A DNA stretch of 64,000 nucleotides from Spirochaetales bacterium (GTDB lineage Bacteria; Spirochaetota; Spirochaetia; DAHUYW01), in contig DAHUYW010000014.1 of the NCBI GenBank assembly GCA_027306915.1, positions 19,428-83,427 of the forward strand. Direction: 5' to 3'. How positions within the stretch are numbered: the first letter of the stretch is position 1; each line of letters starts with the position of its first letter. The notes below the pieces were generated by a model that was given only the letters and a program-made list of their open reading frames with translations, did no database searches and had not been told where the DNA came from. A program made the translations under genes and the position numbers. Shown piece by piece: positions 9,165 to 17,727 of the stretch.

Positions 9165-9182
9165 ACGTGAATCAAATCACAA
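9165..9182 (+). promoter_or_regulatory. Rex-like operator immediately downstream of the hydrogenase -10 box
   Basis: ACGTGA-N6-TCACAA: the right half matches the Rex consensus TTGTGA-N6-TCACAA exactly and the left half matches 4 of 6. Its position over the predicted start of transcription fits repression relieved at high NADH, the known logic of Rex for fermentative and hydrogenase genes. No rex gene is in the window. Confidence 0.5.
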
Positions 9183-9251
9183 TTAGTTGGACGCCGACGA
9201 ACAGTTGGTTCGGGCCGTCGCGTGTCTAAAGGCACCTAAAGGAGGGCTACC

Positions 9252-9797
9252 ATGACTGCCAGGACTCTCACCGCTCACGAGAAAGTGCCGCCCGCTCGTT
9301 GCGAGGGCGCGCTCACCGAGGAAGAGCTGCTACGGCGCATTGACGAGGTCATCGCGGGACGCGAAAGGAGCGACGGCGTCCTGATTCCCGCCCTTCAAAC
9401 CGCACAGAACCTCTATGGGTATCTGCCGGAGAGCGTGCTCAAACACCTAAGCGAGCGCCTTCGGATTCCCTACAGCGAGGTGGCCGGGGTCGTCTCGTTC
9501 TACTCCTTCTTTTCGACCGTCCCCCGCGGCGACCACCTGGTGAGGGTGTGCCTCGGCACCGCCTGCTACGTCCGCGGGGCGAGCGAGGTGCTCAAGGCGA
9601 TGAAGCACACCCTTGGAATCGAGGTGGGCGAGACCACGCCCGATCGACGCTTCTCCCTCGAGGTGGGGCGCTGCTTCGGGGCGTGCGGCCTCTCCCCGGT
9701 CGTCATGGTGGACGACACGGTCCATCAGCGCGTCAAGCCCGCAAAGGTGAAGGAGCTGCTTGTCCGTTATCAGGGCGAGGCCAAGGAGGACCGGTGA
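9252..9797 (+). CDS. hydC: NuoE-like [2Fe-2S] subunit of the NAD(P)-linked [FeFe] hydrogenase (HydC type)
   Basis: This 181-aa protein has the complex I 24-kDa / HydC layout: a helical bundle (about 20-80, with the motif VAGVVSFYSFF) and a thioredoxin-like [2Fe-2S] domain. The four cluster cysteines are visible as CLGTAC and CFGACG. It would relay electrons within a soluble hydrogenase/NAD(P)H complex. It is the first gene of a three-gene operon and overlaps the next by one base (TGATG). An AAGGAGGG ribosome-binding site precedes the ATG. Genes for membrane subunits of complex I are absent, which supports hydrogenase over respiratory function. Confidence 0.92.
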   Translation: MTARTLTAHEKVPPARCEGALTEEELLRRIDEVIAGRERSDGVLIPALQTAQNLYGYLPESVLKHLSERLRIPYSEVAGVVSFYSFFSTVPRGDHLVRVCLGTACYVRGASEVLKAMKHTLGIEVGETTPDRRFSLEVGRCFGACGLSPVVMVDDTVHQRVKPAKVKELLVRYQGEAKEDR

Positions 9798-12700
9798 TGA
9801 AACGAATCGAATCGGCGGCACAGCTCGCAGAGGCGGCTGCACAGGCACGCTCCTCCCGCGAGGCGGTGCGGAGGAAGGCAAGCGGAGGACGGGAGATCCT
9901 CCTGTGCGCGGGGGGCGGCTGCCTTGCGTCGGGCTCGCTCGATCTCAAGAGAGCCCTTCTTGACGAGCTGGATTCTCGGGATATGAGCGTACCCATCATC
10001 GAGACGGGCTGCCTTGGACCCTGCGCCCGCGGCCCGGTCATCGTCGTCAACCCAGACGGCGTGCTTTATGAGAATCTTTCGCCGGCCAACGCCTCCGCCA
10101 TCGTCGAGCGCCACCTCGCGGGGGGAGAGGTGGTAGACGAGCTGGTTCACCGCGACACCGCCACAGGCAAGGCAACCCCGCTCCTGGATGAGGTCGACTT
10201 CTTCAAGAGTCAGAACAAGATTGTCCTCCGCAACTGCGGCCGCATCGATCCCCTGCGGATCGAAGACTACATCGCGGCGGAGGGCTATGCCGCCCTCGCG
10301 AAGGTGCTCACGACGATGACCTCGGATCAGGTGATCGAGGAGCTGCGTGGGTCGGGCCTGCGCGGCCGAGGCGGGGCGGGTTTTCCGGCGTGGCTAAAGT
10401 GGAGCCTGGCAAAGCGGTCGGGGGGCGATGTGAAGTACGTCGTCTGCAACGCCGACGAAGGGGACCCGGGCGCCTTCATGGACCGAAGCCTCCTCGAGGG
10501 CGATCCCCACAGCGTCATCGAGGGACTCATCATCGGGGGATTTGCGATCGGGGCGAGCCGCGGCTTCATCTACGTCCGGGCCGAGTATCCGCTGGCGGTC
10601 GAGCGCCTCTCGGCGGCAATCGTCCAGGCGACTGAGGCGGGACTGCTCGGCAAGAACATCCTCGCATCCGGCTTCGGCTTCGACCTCGAGATCAGAATGG
10701 GTTCGGGGGCCTTCGTGTGCGGCGAGGAGACCGCGCTGCTTTCATCCATCGAGGGGAAGCGCGGCGAGCCTCGGCAGCGGCCGCCCTTCCCGGCCGAGGC
10801 CGGACTGTGGGGAAAGCCGACCGTCCTCAACAACGTCGAGACCTATGCCAACGTTCCCCCGATCCTTCTTAAGGGGGCGGACTGGTTCGCCTCGGTCGGA
10901 AGCCCGGAGAGCAAGGGGACCAAGATATTCGCCCTCGCCGGCAACGTCAACAATACCGGGCTCGTCGAGGTCCCGATCGGGACCCACCTCGGCGAGCTTA
11001 TCTTCGACGTGGGCGGCGGGATCAAGGGCGGCAAGCGGTTCAAGGCCGCCCAGATTGGCGGCCCCTCGGGCGGCTGCATCCCGCGGGAGTACCTCAACGT
11101 GCCGCTCGACTACAAATCCCTCACCGAGTTGGGTGCCATCATGGGCTCCGGCGGTCTCATCGTTATGGATGACGACTCCTGCATGGTCGACGTGGCTCGC
11201 TTCTTCCTCGAGTTCGTCCAGGACGAGTCGTGCGGCAAGTGCGTCCCCTGTCGGGTCGGCACCAAACGGATGCTTGAGATCCTCAACCGCATCTGCGGAG
11301 GCTCGGGGAGGGAGGGCGACATCGAGGAGCTCATCCGGCTCGGAAGCCAGATCAAGGACACCGCGCTCTGCGGCCTCGGTCAGACCGCGGCAAATCCGGT
11401 CCTCTCGACGATCCGCCATTTCCGCCGCGAATACGAGGAGCACATCCGCGAGCGGCACTGCGCTGCCGGGGTCTGCGCCGGGCTTGTGCGGGCCCCCTGC
11501 GAGAGCGCCTGTCCGGCTCATGTGGACGTTCCCGGTTTCGTAGGGCTCGTCGGCGAGAAGCGCTACGCCGAGGCGTTGCAGCTTCATCGCGAGCGAAATC
11601 CCTTCGCGGCGGTCTGCGCCCGGGTCTGCTTCCACAGCTGCGAAGAGAAGTGCCGCCGCGCAAGCCTGGACGATGCGGTCTCGATCCGTGCCATCAAGCG
11701 CTTCATGGTCGACCAGGAGGTTACCGTGCAGCTTCCGCTCGTCGAAGAGAGCGCGGAGAACGCCGCGCGAAAGATTGGGATTGTGGGTGCCGGCCCGTCA
11801 GGCCTCTCGTGCGCCTACTTCCTCGCTCGGCTTGGCTACCATCCGACGGTCTTCGAGGCCGAGGTCCGTCCCGGAGGGATGCTCACCCAGACCATCCCCG
11901 CTTACCGGCTGCCCCGAGAAACCCTCGCGCGAGAGATCCGCATGATCGAGCGGATGGGAGTCGAGATCAGGACCGGCGTGCGGATCGGCAAGGATGTAAC
12001 CCTGGCAGGACTGAAAGATTCCGGCATGGAGGCGCTCTTCCTCGGCGTCGGAGCGCCCGAGGGAGCTGCTCTCGGGGTTCCTGGCGAGGACGCGGAGGGC
12101 GTGGTTCAGGCCGTCCCCTTCCTGAAAGCCTACAACATCCGCGGCTCGGTGCCGGTCGGGCGCCGGGTAGTCGTGGTGGGCGGAGGCAATGCCGCTATCG
12201 ACGCCGCGCGCACGGCCATCCGTCTCGGCGCCGAGGAGGTTGGGGTCCTTTACCGTCGCACCCAGGAGCAGATGCCCGCCTACGCCGAGGAGATCGAAGA
12301 GGCGATAAACGAGGGTGTCAGCCTCATTACCCTCATCCAACCGGTGGAGTTCATGAAGAATGGGCAGGGTGCTGTGGCGGAGGTGCGCTGCGTCGAGATG
12401 AAGCTCGGCGACTTCGACCGCAGCGGACGGAGGCGGGCGACCGAGGCGGAGGGCCGCATGCGGACGATCGAGGCCGACCAGGTCATCGTCGCCATCGGAC
12501 AGCGACTCGACGCTCGTGGTCTGCTCGGCGACCTTGCGGTCGAGCTTGCCTCCGACGGGTTCGTCAAGGCCGACCCGCTCACTGGAGAGACCTCGCTGCC
12601 CTGGCTTTTCGCGGGCGGGGATGCAGTGAGCGGTCCCGCCTCAGTGGTCGAGGCGATAGCGGCGGGGGAGAGGGCCGCGGTCGGTATCGATGCGATGCTC

Positions 12701-12943
12701 ACGGGAGGCGACCACGCCTTCTGGCGCAGCGAGTCGGAGATCGTAGTCCCCTTCGACCCCGATGCGGATCCCGTACCCTTCTCGCGAGAGAAGGTGACCT
12801 CGATCGCAGTGACCCGCAGGAGGCACAACTTCGACGAGGTCGAGCTTCCCTGGTGCGAGGCGGTAGCGATCCGCCAGAGCAAGCGCTGCCTGCGCTGCGA
12901 TTACGGCAAGAGCGTGAAGGAGAAGGAAACGGCCCATGTGTAA
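9797..12943 (+). CDS. hydB: NuoF/HydB fused to a GltD/NfnB-like NAD(P)H module
   Basis: The 1048-aa protein is a fusion. Residues about 30-115 form a [2Fe-2S] thioredoxin-like domain (CAGGGCLASG, CLGPCARG). Residues about 150-560 are the NuoF core, with the FMN/NADH glycine motif RGRGGAGF (189-196), an SLBB region, and a [4Fe-4S] site CGKCVPC (479-485) plus C525. From about 565 a GltD/NfnB-like part begins, with a Cys-rich stretch, an FAD Rossmann motif (GIVGAGPSG, 661-669) and an NAD(P)H motif (VVVVGGGNAA, from 791). Classical HydB lacks this part and usually carries extra ferredoxin clusters. Its NADPH preference is an inference. The ATG overlaps the hydC stop, and the gene overlaps hydA by 8 nt. 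Confidence 0.9.
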   Translation: MKRIESAAQLAEAAAQARSSREAVRRKASGGREILLCAGGGCLASGSLDLKRALLDELDSRDMSVPIIETGCLGPCARGPVIVVNPDGVLYENLSPANASAIVERHLAGGEVVDELVHRDTATGKATPLLDEVDFFKSQNKIVLRNCGRIDPLRIEDYIAAEGYAALAKVLTTMTSDQVIEELRGSGLRGRGGAGFPAWLKWSLAKRSGGDVKYVVCNADEGDPGAFMDRSLLEGDPHSVIEGLIIGGFAIGASRGFIYVRAEYPLAVERLSAAIVQATEAGLLGKNILASGFGFDLEIRMGSGAFVCGEETALLSSIEGKRGEPRQRPPFPAEAGLWGKPTVLNNVETYANVPPILLKGADWFASVGSPESKGTKIFALAGNVNNTGLVEVPIGTHLGELIFDVGGGIKGGKRFKAAQIGGPSGGCIPREYLNVPLDYKSLTELGAIMGSGGLIVMDDDSCMVDVARFFLEFVQDESCGKCVPCRVGTKRMLEILNRICGGSGREGDIEELIRLGSQIKDTALCGLGQTAANPVLSTIRHFRREYEEHIRERHCAAGVCAGLVRAPCESACPAHVDVPGFVGLVGEKRYAEALQLHRERNPFAAVCARVCFHSCEEKCRRASLDDAVSIRAIKRFMVDQEVTVQLPLVEESAENAARKIGIVGAGPSGLSCAYFLARLGYHPTVFEAEVRPGGMLTQTIPAYRLPRETLAREIRMIERMGVEIRTGVRIGKDVTLAGLKDSGMEALFLGVGAPEGAALGVPGEDAEGVVQAVPFLKAYNIRGSVPVGRRVVVVGGGNAAIDAARTAIRLGAEEVGVLYRRTQEQMPAYAEEIEEAINEGVSLITLIQPVEFMKNGQGAVAEVRCVEMKLGDFDRSGRRRATEAEGRMRTIEADQVIVAIGQRLDARGLLGDLAVELASDGFVKADPLTGETSLPWLFAGGDAVSGPASVVEAIAAGERAAVGIDAMLTGGDHAFWRSESEIVVPFDPDADPVPFSREKVTSIAVTRRRHNFDEVELPWCEAVAIRQSKRCLRCDYGKSVKEKETAHV

Positions 12944-14798
12944 GATCACTATCAACCAACAGCTGGTCGAGGCCGAGCGCGGGTCGACGATCCTGGAGGC
13001 CGCTCGCCGGGCCGGCGTTCGCATTCCGACCCTTTGTCACCTCGAGGGTCACCCGGCCATCGGCGCCTGTCGCGTCTGCCTCGTCGAGGTGGAGGGGGCC
13101 AAGGCGCTTGTTCCCTCGTGCGCCACTCCGATTTCCGACGGCATGAAGATTCGAACGGCGAGTCGGCGCGTGCGCGAGGCGCGACGCACCGTGGTCGAGC
13201 TGCTCTTGAGCGAGCACGAGGGCGATTGCCAGTACTGCGACCGTGCGGAGGGGTGCGAGCTTCGCCAGCTCGCCTCCGATCTCGGTATTCGCGAGGCACG
13301 CTACTCAGGCGAGACCAATCCAGTCGTGATAGACGCGAGCACTCCGGCCCTCGTGCGGGACTCGGGGAAATGCATTAAGTGCCGCCGCTGCGTCACGGTG
13401 TGCAACGAGATCCAGGCGGTCGGCGCGCTTTCGCCGCAGCGGCGCGGCTTCGCCACGGTCATCGGCCCGGCCTTCGCGAGCGCTCTCGACTCGGTCGCCT
13501 GCGTGCAGTGCGGCCAGTGCGCGGCGGTCTGTCCGGTCGGCGCCATAACCGAGAGCTCCCAGATCCGGCAGGTGTGGGATTCGATCGACGATCCGAAGAA
13601 GCACGTCGTCGTTCAAACCGCCCCCGCGATACGGGCGGCCCTCGGCGAATGCTTTGACTATCCCCCCGGAACCCTTGTGACCGGGAAGATGGTGAGCGCC
13701 CTGCGTCAGCTCGGCTTCGACGCGGTCTTCGACACGAACTTCGCCGCCGATCTCACCATTCTGGAGGAGGGGACCGAGCTCCTCGAGCGGCTCCGCTCCG
13801 CACTCGACCCGCGATCCGGCGACGGATCGGCCGCGGGAGGCGCCGCCGCTTTGAAGGCCGCTCTCAAATCCGGCTCGAATGGGGGCGAGGCTCACGGCGC
13901 CCATTCCGCCGTGGCCCTTCCCCAGTTCACCAGCTGTTGCCCGGGCTGGATCAAGTTCGCCGAGTACTTCTACCCGGAGCTTCTGCCGAATCTTTCTACC
14001 TGCAAGTCGCCGCAGCAGATGTTCGGAGCGGTCGCGAAGACCTACTACGCGGCAAATGCGGGAGTGAAGCCCGAGGACGTGGTCGTGGTCTCGGTGATGC
14101 CCTGCACGGCCAAGAAGTTCGAGGCGGGTCGGCCCGAGATGTGCGCGAGCGGGATGCGGGACGTCGACTACGTGCTTACGACTCGCGAGCTCGGCGCGAT
14201 GTTGAAAGCGGCGGGGATCGACTTCGCGCAGCTGCCCGATGGAGCCATGGATTCACCCCTCGGACTCTCAAGCGGCGCCGCCGACATCTTCGCAAACACC
14301 GGCGGCGTCATGGAGGCGGCGCTCCGCACGGTCTACGAGATCGTATCCGGAAGCCCCCTGCCGACGAAGGATCTCCACGTTGCGCCCATCGAGGGTCTGG
14401 TCGGAGTCAAGGAGGCGGCGATCCCCATAACCGAGACGACACCGGAATGGGCCTTCCTGAAGGGAGTCGAGCTCAAGGTTGCGGTCGCCCACGGTCTTGC
14501 CAACGCCGCGAAGCTCATCGAGCTCATGAAGCTGGGAAAGGCCTCGTACCACTTCGTTGAGGTCATGAGCTGTCCAGGCGGATGCATCGGCGGAGGCGGC
14601 CAACCCCGCTTCACCACCGACGATATCCGCCGTGCGCGAATCCGGGCGATCTACCAGGAAGACGAGGGCAAGCCGGTACGGAAGTCGCACGAGAATCCCG
14701 ATATCGGTCGCATTTATCGCGATTTCCTCGGCAAGCCCCTCGGCGAGCGGTCGCACCGGCTGCTCCACACGCGCTACGAGCGCCGGGCTCGGGTGTAG
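12936..14798 (+). CDS. hydA: [FeFe] hydrogenase catalytic subunit HydA
   Basis: The 620-aa protein reduces protons or oxidises H2 at an H-cluster. Domains in order: N-terminal [2Fe-2S] (CHLEGHPAIGACRVC); His-ligated [4Fe-4S] (HEGDCQYCDRAEGC); a two-[4Fe-4S] ferredoxin domain (CIKCRRCVTVC, CVQCGQCAAVC); then the H-domain with L1 TSCCPGW (332-338), L2 MPCTAKKFE (from 388) and L3 MSCPGGCIGGGG (from 544). All H-cluster cysteines and the proton-transfer cysteine C334/C335 pair are present. A Gly/Ala/Ser-rich insertion of about 35 residues precedes L1. The maturases HydEFG are not in the window, so they must be elsewhere. Confidence 0.96.
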   Translation: MCKITINQQLVEAERGSTILEAARRAGVRIPTLCHLEGHPAIGACRVCLVEVEGAKALVPSCATPISDGMKIRTASRRVREARRTVVELLLSEHEGDCQYCDRAEGCELRQLASDLGIREARYSGETNPVVIDASTPALVRDSGKCIKCRRCVTVCNEIQAVGALSPQRRGFATVIGPAFASALDSVACVQCGQCAAVCPVGAITESSQIRQVWDSIDDPKKHVVVQTAPAIRAALGECFDYPPGTLVTGKMVSALRQLGFDAVFDTNFAADLTILEEGTELLERLRSALDPRSGDGSAAGGAAALKAALKSGSNGGEAHGAHSAVALPQFTSCCPGWIKFAEYFYPELLPNLSTCKSPQQMFGAVAKTYYAANAGVKPEDVVVVSVMPCTAKKFEAGRPEMCASGMRDVDYVLTTRELGAMLKAAGIDFAQLPDGAMDSPLGLSSGAADIFANTGGVMEAALRTVYEIVSGSPLPTKDLHVAPIEGLVGVKEAAIPITETTPEWAFLKGVELKVAVAHGLANAAKLIELMKLGKASYHFVEVMSCPGGCIGGGGQPRFTTDDIRRARIRAIYQEDEGKPVRKSHENPDIGRIYRDFLGKPLGERSHRLLHTRYERRARV

Positions 14799-14837
14799 GA
14801 GCGGGGACGACGGATCCCTTCGACTGCGCGGCGGCTG

Positions 14838-16292
14838 TCAGAGGCTTCGCAGCACCTCGATAAGGAAGCGAAAGAAGCGCTCTGTCGATGGGATATTGAC
14901 CCGCTCTTCGGGAGTGTGTGCCCCGCGGATATCGGGACCAAAGGAGATCATCTTGATTCCCGGATACTTCTCCCCGATTACCCCGCACTCGAGCCCTGCG
15001 TGAATGGCCTTCACCTGGGCTTCCCTTCCGGCCTTTCGGCGGTAGACCTCCCTGCACAACGCGACGAGCGATGAATCGGGATCGGGCGGCCAGGAGGGAT
15101 AGACACCGGAGTAGACCGTGCGTCCCCCCGCCGAGCGGACGATGGCCGTAACTCGGTCGGCAATGTCGTCCCGGCTGCTCGCGTAGGTCGATCGCTGGCT
15201 CGTAAGCAGATGGACCTGGTCCCCTTCCAGGCGCACTGCGGCAAGGTTGGTCGAGGTCTCGACAAGACCGGGGATCTTGCGGCTCATGGCAATTACCCCG
15301 TGCGGCACCGCATAGAGGGTATCCAGGAGCCGCTGGGTCGACGTGACGGAGAGGACCTGCCCAGGACGCTCGCCGTTCGGGGCAACCGAGAGGGAAAGAG
15401 CGGGCTCAATATCGCCGAGCTCGTGCTTGAAGTGGCGCTCAAGCTCCCCTGCCATCTGTGCGAGAAGGCTCACCTGGTCGGCGGGAACAAGGGCTTTCGC
15501 GAAGAGCTCCCGAGGGATCGCGTTGTGCAGCGCCCCGCCGCCGACGTCGTAGAGCCGCAAGGGAATCTTGGCGGCTGCCTGCCACAGGAAGCGCGCGCCC
15601 AGAGCCACGGCGTTGCCTCTGCCCTCGTGGATCTCCGAACCGGAGTGGCCGCCGCGCAATCCCTTGACCGCGATCGTAACCGCCGCTCCGCTCCCGGCGC
15701 TCTCGCGCTGTACGGGAAGCCATCCCTCGGTGTTCTGCCCTCCGGCGCACCCCACGTAGAAAATCCCCTCTTCTTCCGAGTCGAGGTTCAGGAGGATGCG
15801 CCCGCGAACCAGCCCCGGATCGAGCTTCGAGGCGCCGATGAGACCGCTCTCCTCGTCGACGGTAAAGAGAGCCTCGAGCGGCGGGTGCTCGATCGTGTCG
15901 TCCGAAAGGAGCGCGAGGGCCGCAGCGACGGCGATCCCGTTGTCGGCGCCGAGGGTCGTTCCGCGGGCGCGAAGCCACTCGCCATCGAGAGCGAGGGCTA
16001 TCGGCTCCTTCCCGAAGTCATGCTCGGTCCCCTGGTTCTTTTCGCACACCATGTCGAGATGCCCCTGCACGACGACGAGCGGACCTCGCCGGTGGAGGGG
16101 ATGGGCGGGTTTTCGAACTACCACATTGCCCGCCGCATCGACCTGGCACTCCAGTCCCCGCTCCTTTGCGAAGATAACAATATGCTCTCGAATTCTCTCC
16201 TCGTTTTTCGAGCAACGAGGAAGGCGCGCGATCTCTCCGAAATGGCGCCACAGCAGCTCGGGTTTCAGCCCCGCCAGCACGTTCTCAGCCAT
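14838..16292 (-). CDS. pepD: Aminoacyl-histidine dipeptidase PepD (M20 family)
   Basis: The 484-aa zinc peptidase hydrolyses Xaa-His and other dipeptides in the cytoplasm. M20/PepD landmarks are visible: VVQGHLDMVCEKN (first metal ligand and catalytic Asp), GADNGIAVA (bridging Asp), FTVDEESGLIGAS (general base Glu and ligand) and GGHSGSEIHEGRGNA, plus a late His in GAHTPEERV. ATG at 16292 (MAENVL) matches the family N-terminus LxPxxLWxxFxEI. It ends 39 nt from the convergent hydA gene and is divergent from the Nudix gene. Confidence 0.95.
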   Translation of the reverse strand: MAENVLAGLKPELLWRHFGEIARLPRCSKNEERIREHIVIFAKERGLECQVDAAGNVVVRKPAHPLHRRGPLVVVQGHLDMVCEKNQGTEHDFGKEPIALALDGEWLRARGTTLGADNGIAVAAALALLSDDTIEHPPLEALFTVDEESGLIGASKLDPGLVRGRILLNLDSEEEGIFYVGCAGGQNTEGWLPVQRESAGSGAAVTIAVKGLRGGHSGSEIHEGRGNAVALGARFLWQAAAKIPLRLYDVGGGALHNAIPRELFAKALVPADQVSLLAQMAGELERHFKHELGDIEPALSLSVAPNGERPGQVLSVTSTQRLLDTLYAVPHGVIAMSRKIPGLVETSTNLAAVRLEGDQVHLLTSQRSTYASSRDDIADRVTAIVRSAGGRTVYSGVYPSWPPDPDSSLVALCREVYRRKAGREAQVKAIHAGLECGVIGEKYPGIKMISFGPDIRGAHTPEERVNIPSTERFFRFLIEVLRSL

Positions 16293-16407
16293 GGGCTGAC
16301 TGTAGCACGATCGATGGGGCTTCGGAAGGAGCCGCCCTGCAGGGTCGCTTGACCCCTCCGCCGCCTCGGCATTACCGTGAGAAGAGACAAAAAGTGCGGA
16401 GCCTCGT

Positions 16408-17067
16408 GTGACACAGAGCGAGCTTGGGCAATTGCGCGCACGATTGCCCGCCAATCCGGGGATTCACCGGCGGGCCGGAACGGCGGATTTCGTCGTCTTC
16501 ATCCCGCTCGTCCTTTCCCAGGGCGAGTATCACTTTCTCTTCGAAAAAAGGGCGGCCGCGATCAGGCAGGGCGGGGAGGTCTCCTTCCCCGGCGGGGGCT
16601 TCGAGCCCGAGCTCGATGGCAGCAAGGAGGAGGCGGCTCTGCGCGAGACCGTGGAGGAGCTCGGTGTGCATCGGGAGCGAATCAGCGTTCTCGGAAGGCT
16701 CGATGCGGTCGTCACCCACACGGGCGGCATCATCGAGCCCTTTGTCGGCACCATAGACGCGCAATCGGCGCACGACTACGCGCCAAACCCCTCGGAAGTG
16801 GCGAAGATCTTTCTTGCCCCTGTCTCTTTCTTCGTTCGCACGAAGCCCGAGCGCTACGAGATATGGAGGGAGATGCAGCCCTTCGCCTCGGGCGAGGATG
16901 GCAGCCGGCGGGTAACCTTCCCGGCGCAGGAGCTCGGCCTTCCCGAGCGCTATTGGGGATCGTGGAGCGGCGGCTCGCACACGGTCTACCTCTTTCGCTA
17001 CGAAGGCGAGCCGATCTGGGGCATAACCGCCGAGCTTGTGCTTTCTGTCGTCGCCTTACTGGAATAG
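16408..17067 (+). CDS. Nudix hydrolase, CoA pyrophosphatase (NudL) type
   Basis: The 219-aa protein carries the Nudix core RETVEELGV and the upstream motif FEKRAAAIRQGGEVSFPGG, which matches the UPF0035 signature that marks coenzyme A diphosphatases. It probably cleaves CoA or acyl-CoA to phosphopantetheine plus 3',5'-ADP. The start is GTG at 16408, with only a weak ribosome-binding site. The 3' end overlaps the convergent flavodoxin gene by 12 nt. Confidence 0.88.
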   Translation: MTQSELGQLRARLPANPGIHRRAGTADFVVFIPLVLSQGEYHFLFEKRAAAIRQGGEVSFPGGGFEPELDGSKEEAALRETVEELGVHRERISVLGRLDAVVTHTGGIIEPFVGTIDAQSAHDYAPNPSEVAKIFLAPVSFFVRTKPERYEIWREMQPFASGEDGSRRVTFPAQELGLPERYWGSWSGGSHTVYLFRYEGEPIWGITAELVLSVVALLE

Positions 17068-17586
17068 AGGCTCCGCGTCGCCGCCGGAAGCGGTTCGGCC
17101 GTTGCCATGGGCCCCGAAAGGCTCCTGGCTCTCGAGCGCCCGAACAAGGTCGCGGGCGAAGTCGGCCGCGTTCTGAAGGTCCATGCGGTCGGGGCGACCC
17201 TGTTGCAGCCCGCCGCCCATCTCGAATGGGCCGTAGGTGTGCCACCCTCCGCACTTGAACTCCCCCACGACCTCCGCCCCGTGCGCCGCAAGACGCTCCT
17301 TCAAGGTCTGGTGGAAGACGAGCTCCTCGAAGCCGCTCGTCGAGAAGATGAAGACTCGCTTGTGCCGCAGGAGCTTCTCGAGCCCGTTCACGAAGTTCAG
17401 CAGGTCGCGATGATGGCTGCTGTAGTAGATGCCCGAGCCGAGGCCGATCAGGTCATACGAAGCGATCGACTCGCGATCAACCTCTTCGGGCTGCTTACAG
17501 TCCGCGCCGATCGCCGCCGCCATCTCGCGGGCTACCTTTTCCGTGTTTAAATGATGTAGCGACACGTACACGATGAGCGCCTTCAC
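17056..17586 (-). CDS. Flavodoxin-domain protein
   Basis: The 176-aa protein starts MKALIVYVSLHHLNTEKVA, the phosphate-binding loop of flavodoxins, followed by DLIGLGSGIYYSSHH (isoalloxazine loop) and FSTSGFEEL. It should bind FMN and act as a small electron carrier or quinone reductase-like protein. The last 35 residues extend past the usual fold and are Gly/Ala-rich. The start is GTG at 17586 with GGGGGA upstream. A flavodoxin near a hydrogenase operon is suggestive, but the genes are separately transcribed. Confidence 0.85.
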   Translation of the reverse strand: MKALIVYVSLHHLNTEKVAREMAAAIGADCKQPEEVDRESIASYDLIGLGSGIYYSSHHRDLLNFVNGLEKLLRHKRVFIFSTSGFEELVFHQTLKERLAAHGAEVVGEFKCGGWHTYGPFEMGGGLQQGRPDRMDLQNAADFARDLVRALESQEPFGAHGNGRTASGGDAEPLFQ

Positions 17587-17727
17587 CGCACATCCCCCGG
17601 AGGGTCTCCCACCCCATACGATAAGGATACCATAATCAGAAGGTCATGTACACGAGGGACAGGGGCGTCGCCTGCACGGGCACTCCTCCGTCAGGCTTGC
17701 CAGCATCGATGTCGGCCGGCGCTACTC

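Noticed and set aside
8978..9229. 83-codon open frame before the hydrogenase operon
   Set aside because: No ribosome-binding site, no family resemblance, and it runs through the promoter and Rex-like operator.
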